Assembly (NCBI GenBank): GCA_028289425.1
Contig: JANQPL010000011.1
Location: 310,001-374,000, forward strand
DNA: 64,000 bases
Source of the DNA: Alphaproteobacteria bacterium
GTDB taxonomy: Bacteria; Pseudomonadota; Alphaproteobacteria; JANQMY01
Reading direction: 5' to 3'
Under the pieces are notes generated by a model, which had not been told where the DNA came from, did no database searches, and saw nothing but the letters and a program-made list of their open reading frames with translations. Positions 32,372 to 41,849 of the stretch are shown here, piece after piece (positions within the stretch are counted from its first letter, which is position 1; the number at the start of each line of letters is the position of its first letter). Both the position numbers and the translations under genes were made by a program.

Positions 32372-33931
32372 CTATTTGAAGTGGGATTGGAGTTGATTGA
32401 GTTGCTCTGCCAACGGATGATCGTCGTTGACGACACTGAAAATGTAGTGGTCCGGCCTGACAATTACGGCCTCATTGAACGCCAGCAGCAAATCCAGTTG
32501 CTGGGACCGCCGGGCACTTTCCGGCACGGTCAGGACTTTGGCGCCGATACGGTCGAGAAAGGCCTTGTGTTCCGCCGAGATTTCCCCAGACAGATCCTTT
32601 CCGGAAATGACCGCGAAATTGCCCCGATACAAATCGTCCAATTGGCGCTCGCCGCGGCCGTCCAGTTCCACATAGGCTTGCGGAAACAAGAAACCGAAGA
32701 CTTTGCCGCTATCTTCTTCCGTGCCCCTCGCCAACACGCCGGAGTGCAGCCGCGGAAACCCTCGGCTGCCGCCATAGATCGCATCCATATTCTCCGGCCA
32801 ATTGCCGGTGACTTGAGCGTCCGCGATGCTGTCCATCAGCTTCCCCACGGCCACCGCGTGATCCACCAGATCATGGGCGTGCGGGTCGCGTTCTTCGTGA
32901 TAGGTGTCGAGGATTTCTTCTGGTACCAAGCCGCGCTTCAGATAGTCCAGCTTCCAGACCAGATTGGCCACATCACGCATGCCGGCGCACATGCCCTGGC
33001 CCAGGAAGGGCGGCGTTTGATGAGCCGCATCGCCCATCAGGAAAATGCGGCCGTCGCGCCACTTGTCGGCCGTGGCAGCATGAAACTGATAGACCGCCGC
33101 ACGCTCGATGGTGGCTTCGCCACGCTTCACCCACGGCTCAAGCAGATCGTGGATCTTGTCTTCTTCGAGCATTTCCTCGCGGGTCTCGCCTTCATTGAGG
33201 CGAAATTCCCAACGCCGCCGCTTGCCCACAATCGGTACAAAGGTGGCGATCCTTTCGGGATCGCAAACTTGTTGGGCGATCAGCGGAAGCTCGACGTCTT
33301 TGTCCAACAGCACGTCGACGACCAGCCAATCGCAATCATACCCCAGACTGTTGAAGGTGATGTCGCGCGCTTTGCGAATGGGGCTCGAGGCGCCATCCGC
33401 GGCCAAAAGATAAGGTGCGGTGAGGGCGACTGTCGCGCCGCCATCCACAGGTACAATCTCTATTCTGACAGAGTCGGACGTTTGCGTGGGCGCCGCTGCT
33501 TCATATCCCAGGAAGGTCGTGATTTTCGCATTTTCCGCCGCATGGGCCCGCAATGTGCGTTCGAAAGTGGGCTGGTGAAAGAAATTGCCGTCGGGCCAAT
33601 TGTGCGCGCCGACCGTGCCCGGGGGGACGTCAAAGCCCTCAATCCGTTTGCCCTTCGCATCGATAAATTCGGCCCCCAGATTTTGTTCCGTCTGTTCGAT
33701 AAGCGTGTCGGAGAGACCGATCTCTTGAAACAGCCGCATGATTTCGCCGTCGAACAAAACAGCCCGGGGCAGCGGGTAGACATCTTCCATGCGGTCGATA
33801 GCTGCGACAGTCCAACCGCGCCGGGCCAAGGCATTGGCTGCCGTGACGCCAACCGGCCCATATCCCACGATAATGACGTCAAACTCCTGGCTGGCCGCCT
33901 GTTTGGCCGGGGCGGTCCCGTTCTGGTCCAT
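32372..33931 (-). CDS. FAD-dependent aromatic monooxygenase (MhpA-like)
   Basis: This 519-residue class A flavoprotein hydroxylase uses NAD(P)H and oxygen to hydroxylate a phenolic ring. The Rossmann motif GYGPVG is at 23-28 and the FAD/NADPH motif LMGDAAHQTPPFLGQGMCAG lies near the middle, with DG (LLAADGASSPIR) between them. Wording such as DRMEDVYPLPRAVLFDGE matches 3-(3-hydroxyphenyl)propionate hydroxylases. It is first in a leftward unit with the FAH-type hydrolase, then CMD and GST genes. A TetR gene is divergent, with an operator-like palindrome between, so it is probably inducible. Confidence 0.85.
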   Translation of the reverse strand: MDQNGTAPAKQAASQEFDVIIVGYGPVGVTAANALARRGWTVAAIDRMEDVYPLPRAVLFDGEIMRLFQEIGLSDTLIEQTEQNLGAEFIDAKGKRIEGFDVPPGTVGAHNWPDGNFFHQPTFERTLRAHAAENAKITTFLGYEAAAPTQTSDSVRIEIVPVDGGATVALTAPYLLAADGASSPIRKARDITFNSLGYDCDWLVVDVLLDKDVELPLIAQQVCDPERIATFVPIVGKRRRWEFRLNEGETREEMLEEDKIHDLLEPWVKRGEATIERAAVYQFHAATADKWRDGRIFLMGDAAHQTPPFLGQGMCAGMRDVANLVWKLDYLKRGLVPEEILDTYHEERDPHAHDLVDHAVAVGKLMDSIADAQVTGNWPENMDAIYGGSRGFPRLHSGVLARGTEEDSGKVFGFLFPQAYVELDGRGERQLDDLYRGNFAVISGKDLSGEISAEHKAFLDRIGAKVLTVPESARRSQQLDLLLAFNEAVIVRPDHYIFSVVNDDHPLAEQLNQLQSHFK

Positions 33932-34013
33932 GGCGTCAATCTCCCAAAAATGGCTGATTTCTGCGTGTTACGCGTTACACACCAATCTCATACAAAAATG
34001 ATTATCACCATTT

Positions 34014-34027
34014 TTGACTGTAGTCAA
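34014..34027. promoter_or_regulatory. Palindromic operator between monooxygenase and TetR genes
   Basis: TTGACTGTAGTCAA is a 14-bp palindrome within a wider imperfect repeat (ATTATCACC on the left, GATGGTAAT on the right). It lies in the AT-rich divergent promoter, 50 bp before the TetR ATG. TTGACT may also serve as a -35 box. Confidence 0.55.
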
Positions 34028-34076
34028 TTTTGATGGTAATCTTTTTCAAATCAGAAAGGGAGCCCAAAGGCAGACA

Positions 34077-34739
34077 ATGATGATTACCGACGAGGCCCAG
34101 AAATCGCCCCGCGTTCAGCGTAAGCGGGAACGCGCCCGACAGCGCATTCTCGACGCCGCCGAACGGCTGATGCGGCAGCGGGGTGTCGATGCCGTCACCA
34201 TTCAAGACATTACCGACGCCGCCGATGTGGGGCACGGCACTTTCTACACCCACTTTAAAACCAAGCTGGATGTGCTGGTGCCTATCTGCGAAGCAACCGC
34301 CAAGGCCCACACGCGCCGTATGGACCGTCTGACGGCGGAGATGGAAGACGCGGCCGAAGTGGTTTCAATCAGTACACGGCATTTGTTGCACGCCATTGAA
34401 AAGGACCCCTTGTGGACCTGGTTCTTGTGCAACTCCAAACTTCCCATGGACGACATGCGCCGCGGCATAGGCGGCAGCGGCGCACGGGACATTCTGCGCG
34501 GCATCGAAATGGGGCGCTTTGCGCCGCTGGCGGTACCTGTCGGCGAACCGTTTCTGCTGGGCGCCATGATCGGTGTGATCCAAGAGTGCTTTACCCAAAT
34601 CCACGAAGACGACACGGTGGAAGAAACGACGCGTATGGTGCTGCGCACGCTGGGCATTACCGATGACGAAGCACAGGAGATCGCGCATCGTCCGCTGCCG
34701 CCCTTACCCGCTTTGGAATTGAACGACGCACCGGCATAG
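34077..34739 (+). CDS. TetR-family transcriptional regulator
   Basis: This 220-residue TetR protein has the helix-turn-helix at about 20-65 (QRILDAAERLMRQRG, then GHGTFYTHFKTKLDV). ATG 34077 (next to a second ATG) is chosen because the helix-turn-helix then sits at the normal distance from the N-terminus and AAAGGCAG precedes it. It is divergent from the flavin monooxygenase operon and is its likely repressor. A small membrane-protein gene follows 29 bp later. Confidence 0.8.
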   Translation: MMITDEAQKSPRVQRKRERARQRILDAAERLMRQRGVDAVTIQDITDAADVGHGTFYTHFKTKLDVLVPICEATAKAHTRRMDRLTAEMEDAAEVVSISTRHLLHAIEKDPLWTWFLCNSKLPMDDMRRGIGGSGARDILRGIEMGRFAPLAVPVGEPFLLGAMIGVIQECFTQIHEDDTVEETTRMVLRTLGITDDEAQEIAHRPLPPLPALELNDAPA

Positions 34740-34768
34740 ACTTCAGCACGCATTACAGGAGGAACAAC

Positions 34769-35101
34769 ATGGCCTGGGCCTTAAGAACCGTCGGCACCCT
34801 CATCCTCATCTTTGTGGGGCTACAATACTATTTCTTCGACGTGCTGGCCGTGCCGCCCATCGGCGTGGCACTGGTTCTCTATGCCTTGTCCTACGCTGCG
34901 AAACGCTGGCGCAGGATCGTCGCCGCGGTCACGCTCGTTATATCGGTCGTGACGCCCATCGGCGCCGTCCTTGGTTATTGGTACGGCTTTCTGGAAGGCG
35001 ACATCGCCTGGAGCGTACCGATCTTTGACGGCGTGATCTTTGCGTGGCTGGCCTGGAAGTCGCTTCAGGCCTTGCGAACCGTTCAAGAGGCGATTGCATA
35101 A
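34769..35101 (+). CDS. Small hypothetical membrane protein
   Basis: This 110-residue, strongly hydrophobic protein has about three membrane segments: LRTVGTLILIFVGLQYYFF, IGVALVLYALSYAA and RIVAAVTLVISVVTPIGAVLGYW. GGAGGAAC precedes the ATG. It follows the TetR gene closely and is probably co-transcribed with it. No family is recognised. Confidence 0.65.
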   Translation: MAWALRTVGTLILIFVGLQYYFFDVLAVPPIGVALVLYALSYAAKRWRRIVAAVTLVISVVTPIGAVLGYWYGFLEGDIAWSVPIFDGVIFAWLAWKSLQALRTVQEAIA

Positions 35102-35170
35102 GCTAGGCAGCGCCCGTGCCCCGTGTTAACCTTTTTCTTTCGCAAGTGAGGCTGCGGAAGAGGGGGTCCG

Positions 35171-37663
35171 GTGGCCAGGGGGCGTTCGAAACAGTACTGG
35201 ATGTGTGGCGTGTGTGCGCTGGCAATCTCATGGGGGGCCTATGGGACACCCGTGATGGCGGCTGACTTCACGATCCCCTCCGGCACGACCGAGACCACCC
35301 CTCAAACCCTTGCCAGCGGCGAGATCGGGGTCATCGAAAGTGGCGGCACCTTGTCCACCAGCACGGCGGCGACACCGGCCATTTTGGGGGCCAACAACAA
35401 CGAAATCACCAATGATGGAACGTTGGCGGTCAATGCCGCCGACGCCGCCGCAATCGTCATCAACAATGGTGGCACAATCACCAACAACGGAGACGTATCG
35501 GTCAACGGCGTCAATTCGATAGGCATTCTGTTCAACGACAACACCACAATGACGAACTCCGGCACCATCTCGATAATGGATCCACTGAGTGGGCCGGCAA
35601 TCATCGGGAACAGCAACAACACCATCACGAGCAGCGGGTCGATTTCTGTGGTGGGTATCGGAGCGCCCGCGATCTTTCTGAACGAAAACAATACCCTCAA
35701 CATTTCCGGAGACGTGACGGCTGCCAACGGGTTGGGTGTCTCCTTCGTCGGCGGTAACACCATCGACATCTCCGGCACGATCACATCCGGCGGCGACTTT
35801 AACGGCGGGCTTTTCGGCTCGAGTGACAATACCATCAATGTATCCGGTTCGATTTCGACGACCGGCGACTTCAGCCGCGGTATCGATGTGCTGAGTAACA
35901 ACACAATTTCCTATTCGGGCACACTGACGACCATCGGCGATTTTTCGGATGGGCTGACATTCGACAGCAACAATACCGTTGACGTCTCGGGTACAATCTC
36001 GACCGGCGGCGATCTCGCGTTCGGCGCTTTCTTTAATGATGACAACACAATCAACGTGTCCGGAACGATTACGACCACCGGCGATGGTGCCGACGGCCTG
36101 GGCGGCGACAACCGCAACACGATCACCAATGCGGGCGCGATCAACGTAAGTGGCGCGGATGCGGACGGTATCGAGGTCAATGACGATAGTTTCGTCACCA
36201 ACGCTGGCCGGATCACCGCCAGCGGCACCGGCAGCTCCGATGCCATCGAAGTGGATGACAACAGCAGGGTCATCAATTCAGGCATCGCCGTCGCGACCGG
36301 GTCGCCGATCGGGAACGGCATTGACGCAGAAGACAATGCTCAGATTTTCAATACGGGCGTGGTGGATTCATCCCTGGGCGCCGGCATAGATCTCACCTCC
36401 GACGCGGTTGGTTCCTTCGTCGCCAATAATGGTTTCATCGGCGGCAACGGCACGTCGATTGATTTCGGTCCGGGGGCTGATAGTTTGTTTATTGCCAATG
36501 GATCGATACTCGACGGCATTGTGGATTTCGACGCGGGCACGTCCGCGATCTTTTTCCAGACCGGCAACCAGACGATCACATCGACCGGTACGACACCGAC
36601 GGTGACCTCCGCCGCCGATGTTTTCTTTGTTCAGAACGGCGCTACGGTGACGTCTCTCGACCAAGATCTGCTAGGTATCAGCGAGCTCAATTACGCCTTT
36701 CTCGATCAAAGCCATCGCATTCACCGCGCCATCTCCAACCATGTGGGCGCCGATACGTTGTCTCAGATCGCCGCCCGCTCGCAAGAAGTGCAGGTGGCGT
36801 CCAATGACGACAGCGTTCATGGCGACGATCGCGGCGGCAAGGCGTTTTGGGCCAGTTTCTACGGCGGCTTTGCCGAGCGGGACGATGACAGCCAAATTCC
36901 CGACTCGCGCCACGAATTCTGGGGCGGGATCGCCGGCGCCCGCCTGAAAGAGCATGAAGGCGCTTCGTTGGGATTGTTTGGCGGTTTCGGGTCGAGCCGC
37001 ATCGACTCAAACAATGAGCGCACCACCGCCGAAGTGGACCGGTTCTTCGGCGGCCTTTACAGCGCTTTTCCCATGGGCCGCTGGGCCATGACGACCAATG
37101 TCTTCGGCGGGGCCGCCCAGACCGACAGTGTACGGAACATCGCCAACAATACCAGCCCCGGCGGCCTGGACGCGGCCCGTGCCGACATTGACAGTTTCTT
37201 TGTGGGCGCCGGATTCGAAACCGCGCGTGTCTTCGACCGGGCGCTGGGTGATTTTGGACTGCGGCCGTCAGGCGGTATCCGCTATGCGGGCGAATGGTCC
37301 GACGGTTATACGGAAACCGGCGCGCTGGCAGCGTTGACCGTCAGCGACCGCACGGCCCATGCCATGAGCGGATTTGCCGAACTGGCGCTGGTCAACACTT
37401 ATGACCATGTCCAGGTGGATTTCGGGTTGGGTGCGGAAGGCAGGGCGATCTTCGGCGACGACAGCGTGAACGTGACCCTGCTCGCCACGCCGTTCACGGT
37501 CACGCCCGAAGACAATGACGGCAGTGTGGATGGCTATGCCCGTCTCGGCCTCAAGGGGTCGGTGACGGAACGCTTGAGCCTGTTCCTGGATTTGGAAGGC
37601 CGCACCGGCAGCGATGTGGATGTAGGGGCGGCCGCGCAGACGGGCCTCAATCTCTTATTTTGA
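35171..37663 (+). CDS. Autotransporter with repetitive beta-helix passenger
   Basis: This 830-residue protein starts at GTG 35171 behind GGGGG, with a signal peptide ending near AMA at about 35. The passenger, to about residue 480, is a repeat of roughly 19-24 residues with the core NNTINVSGTITTGGDFADG, rich in Asn, Thr, Gly and Ser; this is the pattern of a right-handed beta helix. From about residue 550 a 12-strand autotransporter barrel begins (WASFYGGFAERDDD) and ends in aromatic LNLLF. It should carry the passenger to the cell surface; a role in adhesion is likely but not shown. It is monocistronic. Confidence 0.88.
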   Translation: MARGRSKQYWMCGVCALAISWGAYGTPVMAADFTIPSGTTETTPQTLASGEIGVIESGGTLSTSTAATPAILGANNNEITNDGTLAVNAADAAAIVINNGGTITNNGDVSVNGVNSIGILFNDNTTMTNSGTISIMDPLSGPAIIGNSNNTITSSGSISVVGIGAPAIFLNENNTLNISGDVTAANGLGVSFVGGNTIDISGTITSGGDFNGGLFGSSDNTINVSGSISTTGDFSRGIDVLSNNTISYSGTLTTIGDFSDGLTFDSNNTVDVSGTISTGGDLAFGAFFNDDNTINVSGTITTTGDGADGLGGDNRNTITNAGAINVSGADADGIEVNDDSFVTNAGRITASGTGSSDAIEVDDNSRVINSGIAVATGSPIGNGIDAEDNAQIFNTGVVDSSLGAGIDLTSDAVGSFVANNGFIGGNGTSIDFGPGADSLFIANGSILDGIVDFDAGTSAIFFQTGNQTITSTGTTPTVTSAADVFFVQNGATVTSLDQDLLGISELNYAFLDQSHRIHRAISNHVGADTLSQIAARSQEVQVASNDDSVHGDDRGGKAFWASFYGGFAERDDDSQIPDSRHEFWGGIAGARLKEHEGASLGLFGGFGSSRIDSNNERTTAEVDRFFGGLYSAFPMGRWAMTTNVFGGAAQTDSVRNIANNTSPGGLDAARADIDSFFVGAGFETARVFDRALGDFGLRPSGGIRYAGEWSDGYTETGALAALTVSDRTAHAMSGFAELALVNTYDHVQVDFGLGAEGRAIFGDDSVNVTLLATPFTVTPEDNDGSVDGYARLGLKGSVTERLSLFLDLEGRTGSDVDVGAAAQTGLNLLF

Positions 37664-37675
37664 TCCGTATGAAGA

Positions 37676-38194
37676 TTAACTGGAATAAGGCTCGATCTTC
37701 GACAGCACCAGCGTATAGGCCGCGCTGGCCAATTCGCTTTCCGCCTTTTCCGTTTTCATGGTGCCTTCGAGCCAAAACGCATCCCAGCTGAACACTATCG
37801 GTTCTTTGGAGGTAACGAAGACGGTCTGATTGGGCGGCGGCGGCGGCGAGTGAATGCACGCCCCGAAATAAGGCACCAGCAAAAACTCCGACACTTTGCC
37901 GTCCTGAAGATCCAGCGGCACGATATAGCCTGGGATGCGCACGTTCATGCCGTCCAGTTCTTCAACCACGTTGAATGTGCCGAATTGGATGGCTTTGTCG
38001 GCATCGCTGCCTTCGACGATGGGATCGGCCTGATAAAGCATGCGAATTTGCTCTTCATACATGGCCTGCAAGCGCTCGAATTCGCCTTCGGGCATCAAAT
38101 CGTCCCATTTGATCTCGACCGGCGGCTCGGTGCTGGCGACGGCCAGGCCGGACATCAACGCAAACACCAAAACGGACAAATAACGCAGCATCAT
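37676..38194 (-). CDS. DUF3299 protein, last gene of the Zur-controlled ABC operon
   Basis: This 172-residue exported protein has a signal peptide (LRYLSVLVFALMSGLAVA) and the DUF3299 signature GYIVPLDLQDGKVSEFLLVPYFGACIHSPPPPPNQ. The Cys-x-His in GACIH is conserved and may bind metal. ATG 38194 overlaps the permease stop as TAATG, so translation is coupled. The gene order DUF2796, ABC ATPase, permease, DUF3299 is the same as in the Pseudomonas aeruginosa PA4063-PA4066 operon controlled by Zur. It is likely a periplasmic part of a metal-scarcity system; its exact role is unknown. Confidence 0.82.
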   Translation of the reverse strand: MMLRYLSVLVFALMSGLAVASTEPPVEIKWDDLMPEGEFERLQAMYEEQIRMLYQADPIVEGSDADKAIQFGTFNVVEELDGMNVRIPGYIVPLDLQDGKVSEFLLVPYFGACIHSPPPPPNQTVFVTSKEPIVFSWDAFWLEGTMKTEKAESELASAAYTLVLSKIEPYSS

Positions 38195-39465
38195 TACACT
38201 CGAATGGTTAGGCCGTCGGCCAGAGAATTTCGGTACGCCCGGAAAGCGGGAATACACCCCAAGACTACGGACGCTACCACAATTACGCCGATGACGGCCA
38301 CGTCATAAAATCCTGGCGCCAGGGCGCCCAGGAAAATACCCGATTGGGCTCCGATAATCGGCCCTGCCACAGCCAACCCGCCATAGACCAGGACCACGCC
38401 GACCATTGAGCCGATGAGCGCAAGCAAGGCCCCCTCGCTGAGCAAAAGCGCGAAAATATGCCAGGGCCGGGCGCCCAAGCTGCGCAAAATCGCCATTTCC
38501 CGGCGCCGTTCGTTCAAGCTGGTCATGATGGTGGTGAGCATGCCTAAAAGACCGGTGAAAACCACAAACCCGGCAATGGCCGTGAGCGCTGTTTCCGCGA
38601 TGCCTACCACGCTCCAAAGCTGGCTTAACGCCACGCCCGGGATGATCGCCAACAGCGGCTCTTCACGATACTCGTTGATGTCGCGCTGCAGGCGCAAGAC
38701 GGCGATCCGCGATTCAAGGCCCACCAGAAAAGCCGTGATGGCTTTGGGCTTTAGGGGCATGTCCCGCACTTGATCTGCCGTCACCATGCGCGCCAGCGGG
38801 CTCGCCGTGCCGCTTTCCCAGCCGATGTGAATGGCTTCGATGCCCTTGAGGCTCACATGGATCGTGCGGTCCACCGGCGTGCCGGTTTTTTTCAAGATGC
38901 CGACCACCGTGAAGGGCTTGTCGTCGTGATTGGCAAAGCTGGTCGCGCCAATGCCGTGGGCGACCGAGATTTCCCGTTCCAACTCATACCCCAACTCCCG
39001 CGCCACATCCGCGCCCAGCACCGCATCGAACACGTCTTCAAAACGTTTGCCTTGGGAGAGCTCCAAGGGCTTTTTGTCCCCATAAAGATAATGGTCGAAA
39101 TAAGCCTGTGTCGTGCCCATCACGCGATAGCCGCGATGGGAATCCCCCAGCGAGATGGGAATGGTCCACGCCACGTTTTCATGAGCCGCCCAGCGTTCAT
39201 AGCTTTCCCAGCTCACATTATTCGTGGCATTGCCGATGCGGAATACGGAATAAAGAAGAAGATTGATCGAACCGCTCCGTGCACCGACGATCAGATCCGT
39301 GCCCGAAATCGTGCGGTCGAATCCTTCCCGCGCACCGTTGCGGATTTTGTCCACGCCAATGAACAGGGTCACGCTCAAGGCAATGGCCAATACGGTGAGC
39401 AACGCCGTGAAGCGGCGGTTGAACAGGCTCTTGCGGGCGAGCGTCAGGATCGGGCCAAGCGACAT
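38194..39465 (-). CDS. ABC transporter permease (FtsX/MacB-like)
   Basis: This 423-residue permease of the FtsX/LolC type has one N-terminal membrane segment (FTALLTVLAIALSVTLFIG), a large periplasmic domain of about 250 residues, and three C-terminal segments (FVVFTGLLGMLTTIMT, LLALIGSMVGVVLVYGGLAV, VAVIGVIVVASVVLG). ATG 39465 overlaps the ATPase stop (TGATG). Such transporters use ATP to move lipoproteins, peptides or ligands in the periplasm rather than to import through the membrane. In the Zur operon it may service the DUF2796 or DUF3299 protein. Confidence 0.85.
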   Translation of the reverse strand: MSLGPILTLARKSLFNRRFTALLTVLAIALSVTLFIGVDKIRNGAREGFDRTISGTDLIVGARSGSINLLLYSVFRIGNATNNVSWESYERWAAHENVAWTIPISLGDSHRGYRVMGTTQAYFDHYLYGDKKPLELSQGKRFEDVFDAVLGADVARELGYELEREISVAHGIGATSFANHDDKPFTVVGILKKTGTPVDRTIHVSLKGIEAIHIGWESGTASPLARMVTADQVRDMPLKPKAITAFLVGLESRIAVLRLQRDINEYREEPLLAIIPGVALSQLWSVVGIAETALTAIAGFVVFTGLLGMLTTIMTSLNERRREMAILRSLGARPWHIFALLLSEGALLALIGSMVGVVLVYGGLAVAGPIIGAQSGIFLGALAPGFYDVAVIGVIVVASVVLGCIPAFRAYRNSLADGLTIRV

Positions 39466-40190
39466 CACGCCACCTTCCGGTCGAGCGGGACGCGATTGAT
39501 CTCCATAAGATCCACGGTGCGGCCAAACCGCTCCGCCAGGCTGAGGTCGTGGCTGACAAATAGAAGCGTTGTTTTCGCCTTGGCGCATTCTTCAGACAGC
39601 AGATCGATAAAGCTGCCCCGTGCATCCGCATCTAGGGATGATGTGGGCTCGTCCGCAATCACCAATTCCGGGCTCCCAATCAGGGCACGGGCCGCGGCCA
39701 CCCGCTGCTGTTGGCCCACGCTGAGCTCGGTTACGTCCCGGCGCGACAAGGCCTCTTCCGGGAGCCGCAAGCGTTCCAGCAACCGTTTCGCTTCCTGGTC
39801 GAGTGCCGCGCTGTCGGTTCCCAGGCGCGCGCGGCGGTGCTTGGAAAAGCGACAGGGCAAGGTCACATTGTCCACCAGCGACAGATAAGGCAGCAGATTG
39901 AACATCTGAAAAATGATGCCGATATGCTCTGACCGGAATTGGTCCCGCCGCGCGGCCGATAGGCGCCGCAGGTCTTGGCCAAGCACGGTGATTGTTCCGC
40001 GATTGGCCATGAGCACGCCGGCCAAGACGCCGAGCAGTGTGCTCTTGCCACTGCCGCTGGGACCATGAAGGAAAAGCCGTTCACCGGCTTGGACCGCAAA
40101 ACGCTCAATATCCAAGACCGGCTGTTGGGAACGCCAGGCAAAAGACAGGTCGGTAATCTCAATGACCGGATGAGTTTGGTCTTCGGCCAC
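39465..40190 (-). CDS. ABC transporter ATP-binding protein (LolD/MacB-like)
   Basis: This 241-residue ATPase shows Walker A GPSGSGKST (43-51), the signature LSVGQQQRVAAARAL, Walker B LVIADEPTSSLDADA and the switch His (FVSHDLSLA). It forms a unit with the adjoining permease. It follows the DUF2796 gene by 36 bp in the same direction, downstream of a Zur box. It powers mechanotransmission-type transport by family membership. Confidence 0.88.
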   Translation of the reverse strand: MAEDQTHPVIEITDLSFAWRSQQPVLDIERFAVQAGERLFLHGPSGSGKSTLLGVLAGVLMANRGTITVLGQDLRRLSAARRDQFRSEHIGIIFQMFNLLPYLSLVDNVTLPCRFSKHRRARLGTDSAALDQEAKRLLERLRLPEEALSRRDVTELSVGQQQRVAAARALIGSPELVIADEPTSSLDADARGSFIDLLSEECAKAKTTLLFVSHDLSLAERFGRTVDLMEINRVPLDRKVA

Positions 40191-40226
40191 TAAGCCCCCT
40201 TCTGCCGTCAGGTGTTCAATGCGCCC

Positions 40227-40910
40227 TTACGGTAGTTTGAGGGCGTTTTCTGTTTTGGTGAGATCGGCGCCAAATTGCAAGTCTTCGGCCAAAAAGACAG
40301 CCTCAATTTTTTCGATCCCGGGAAAGGCCTCAAAAAGTTGGACCTGAATGGTGCGCAATTGGCCGATGGCCGCGCAGTCATAATTGTACGCGGCTGAGAA
40401 TTCGGAGTGGATGTCTGCGTGGTCCCCGTCTCCGTGTTCCTCATGTTGCTCGTGTTCCTCGTGTTCCTCATGCTTTCCATGCTCTGCGTGCCCCTCATGA
40501 TCAGCCTCGGCGCTGTCCGAGTGAGGCGGTGTGACCTGTACGGACGCCATGGTGCAGCCGGCGGCGGCATCGAACACAAACTGACCTTTTTGATCCTTTA
40601 AGACCGCGGTGGCGATTTCCAGGGCTTTCTCTTGTTCGGCGTTTTTAGGAGCATGCTCAAATCCAACGATGTTTGCAGCCGGTGACTCAAACTCGATCAC
40701 CAATTTGTTGCCGTCCGCAGCAATGCCCAATTCTGCTACGCCGTGCTGGTGCGCACCCATTTCGCGGTGTTCGCCGTGTTCCTCATGATGATGGTGGCCG
40801 TCTTCCTCTGCCCAGGCAGGGGCCGCGGCCAAGGCAGACACCGCCAAGGCTCCCCACATCAAATGCCTAGATTTTCTGGAAAACCGGGCGCGGGCATTCA
40901 GTGCGATCAT
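40227..40910 (-). CDS. DUF2796 (ZrgA-like) His-rich periplasmic zinc-binding protein
   Basis: This 227-residue exported protein has a signal peptide to about residue 34 (AWA before EED). It contains two His/Glu clusters: one right after the signal (about 38-57) and a longer one near 134-168. Between them is a DUF2796 domain (ELGIAADGNKLVIEFESPAANIVGFEH). ZrgA-type proteins collect zinc in the periplasm. The Zur box is 37 bp upstream of ATG 40910, so it should be strongly induced in zinc shortage. It is first in a leftward operon with the ABC transporter and DUF3299 gene. Confidence 0.87.
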   Translation of the reverse strand: MIALNARARFSRKSRHLMWGALAVSALAAAPAWAEEDGHHHHEEHGEHREMGAHQHGVAELGIAADGNKLVIEFESPAANIVGFEHAPKNAEQEKALEIATAVLKDQKGQFVFDAAAGCTMASVQVTPPHSDSAEADHEGHAEHGKHEEHEEHEQHEEHGDGDHADIHSEFSAAYNYDCAAIGQLRTIQVQLFEAFPGIEKIEAVFLAEDLQFGADLTKTENALKLP

Positions 40911-40946
40911 GTCTTGACCCCATTTTTAACGTTGAGCGAAGCGTCA

Positions 40947-40963
40947 GCGTTATAATATAACCT
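40947..40963. promoter_or_regulatory. Zur box 3 (DUF2796/ZIP divergent promoter)
   Basis: The core GTTATAATATAAC (40949-40961) is a perfect 13-bp palindrome. It lies between the leftward DUF2796 operon and the rightward ZIP gene and could control both. Confidence 0.85.
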
Positions 40964-41037
40964 TACGCCTCCCGCCAGCCGGACGTGAATTCCAGGCCCG
41001 GAAGAGGTGATAGGATAAACCAATTCGGACCCCTCTC

Positions 41038-41832
41038 GTGACTGAGTTAGGCGCTGTCAGCAATCCGGCAATCATTGCGAGCCTCATCGCGGCGGCGGTC
41101 ACCACCATTGGTATCGCGGCCGTGTGGGCTTTCCGTGACTGGGCAACCCGGTCCGATGCGCTGTTGAGCGCTTTTGCCGCCGGTATCCTGTTGGCCTCCG
41201 CGCTGGTGCATGTCATTCCCGAAAGCAACGCCCTTAACCCGCAGGCGCCGCTTTATGTGCTGCTGGGCTTCGTTGCTCTGTTCGTTTTGAACAAGACCGC
41301 CGGGCACCATCACCCCTCGGACCAGGTGTTGCCGCCCCGCGCGATCATCGCCCCGTTTTTGGGCATTGCGTTTCATTCCTTTGTCGATGGCATGGTTTAC
41401 GCGACCGCGTTTTCGGTCGACTTCGTCATGGGGGTCTCTGCCGCAAGCGGGTTGATCATTCACGAATTCTCGGAAGGCCTTGTTTTATTCGTCCTTGTAC
41501 GGAGTGCTGGCGCTTCGCCCTCCGTGTCGTTCGTTCTGGCCTTTCTGGGCGCAGCCCTCACCACACCTCTGGGGGCCACCTCAAGTCTTTACGCGATCCA
41601 AAGCCTGACCCCTGAGCATCTGGGGATACTGCTGGGGTTGTCGGGCGGCGCCTTGCTGTATGTGAGCACCGTCCACCTCACCGAACGGTTTGTGCGGGCG
41701 AAGGGGTTCCTCCCCTTAGGCGGGTTTGCGGCGGGAATCGCCGTGGCCTTTGTCATGCTAAGCAGCCACGGCCATCACGATGATCATGGGCATGCGGGTC
41801 ATGCTGAAACCGGTCACGAAGATCACCCCTAA
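41038..41832 (+). CDS. ZIP-family divalent metal transporter
   Basis: This 264-residue inner-membrane protein has about eight membrane segments. The ZIP metal site is visible in segment 4 (FHSFVDGMVYA, His113, Asp117) and segment 5 (IIHEFSEGLVL, His142, Glu143, Glu146). His clusters lie in the loop at 90-92 and at the C-terminus (HGHHDDHGHAGHAETGHEDH). ZIP proteins move zinc or iron into the cytoplasm. The start is GTG 41038 with a weak ribosome site. Sharing a Zur box with the DUF2796 operon supports a zinc-import role. Confidence 0.85.
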   Translation: MTELGAVSNPAIIASLIAAAVTTIGIAAVWAFRDWATRSDALLSAFAAGILLASALVHVIPESNALNPQAPLYVLLGFVALFVLNKTAGHHHPSDQVLPPRAIIAPFLGIAFHSFVDGMVYATAFSVDFVMGVSAASGLIIHEFSEGLVLFVLVRSAGASPSVSFVLAFLGAALTTPLGATSSLYAIQSLTPEHLGILLGLSGGALLYVSTVHLTERFVRAKGFLPLGGFAAGIAVAFVMLSSHGHHDDHGHAGHAETGHEDHP

Positions 41833-41849
41833 TCGGGTCGTCGCAGCCC

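Noticed and set aside
29948-34033. Open frame of 1361 codons on the plus strand
   Set aside because: It lies opposite four well-supported leftward genes (GST, CMD, FAH, monooxygenase). Its product shows no family features; it is a GC-rich antisense artefact.
35300-36650. Short repeats in the autotransporter region as a CRISPR array or DNA satellite
   Set aside because: The repeats are protein-level (beta-helix turns) with variable DNA and no constant spacer length.
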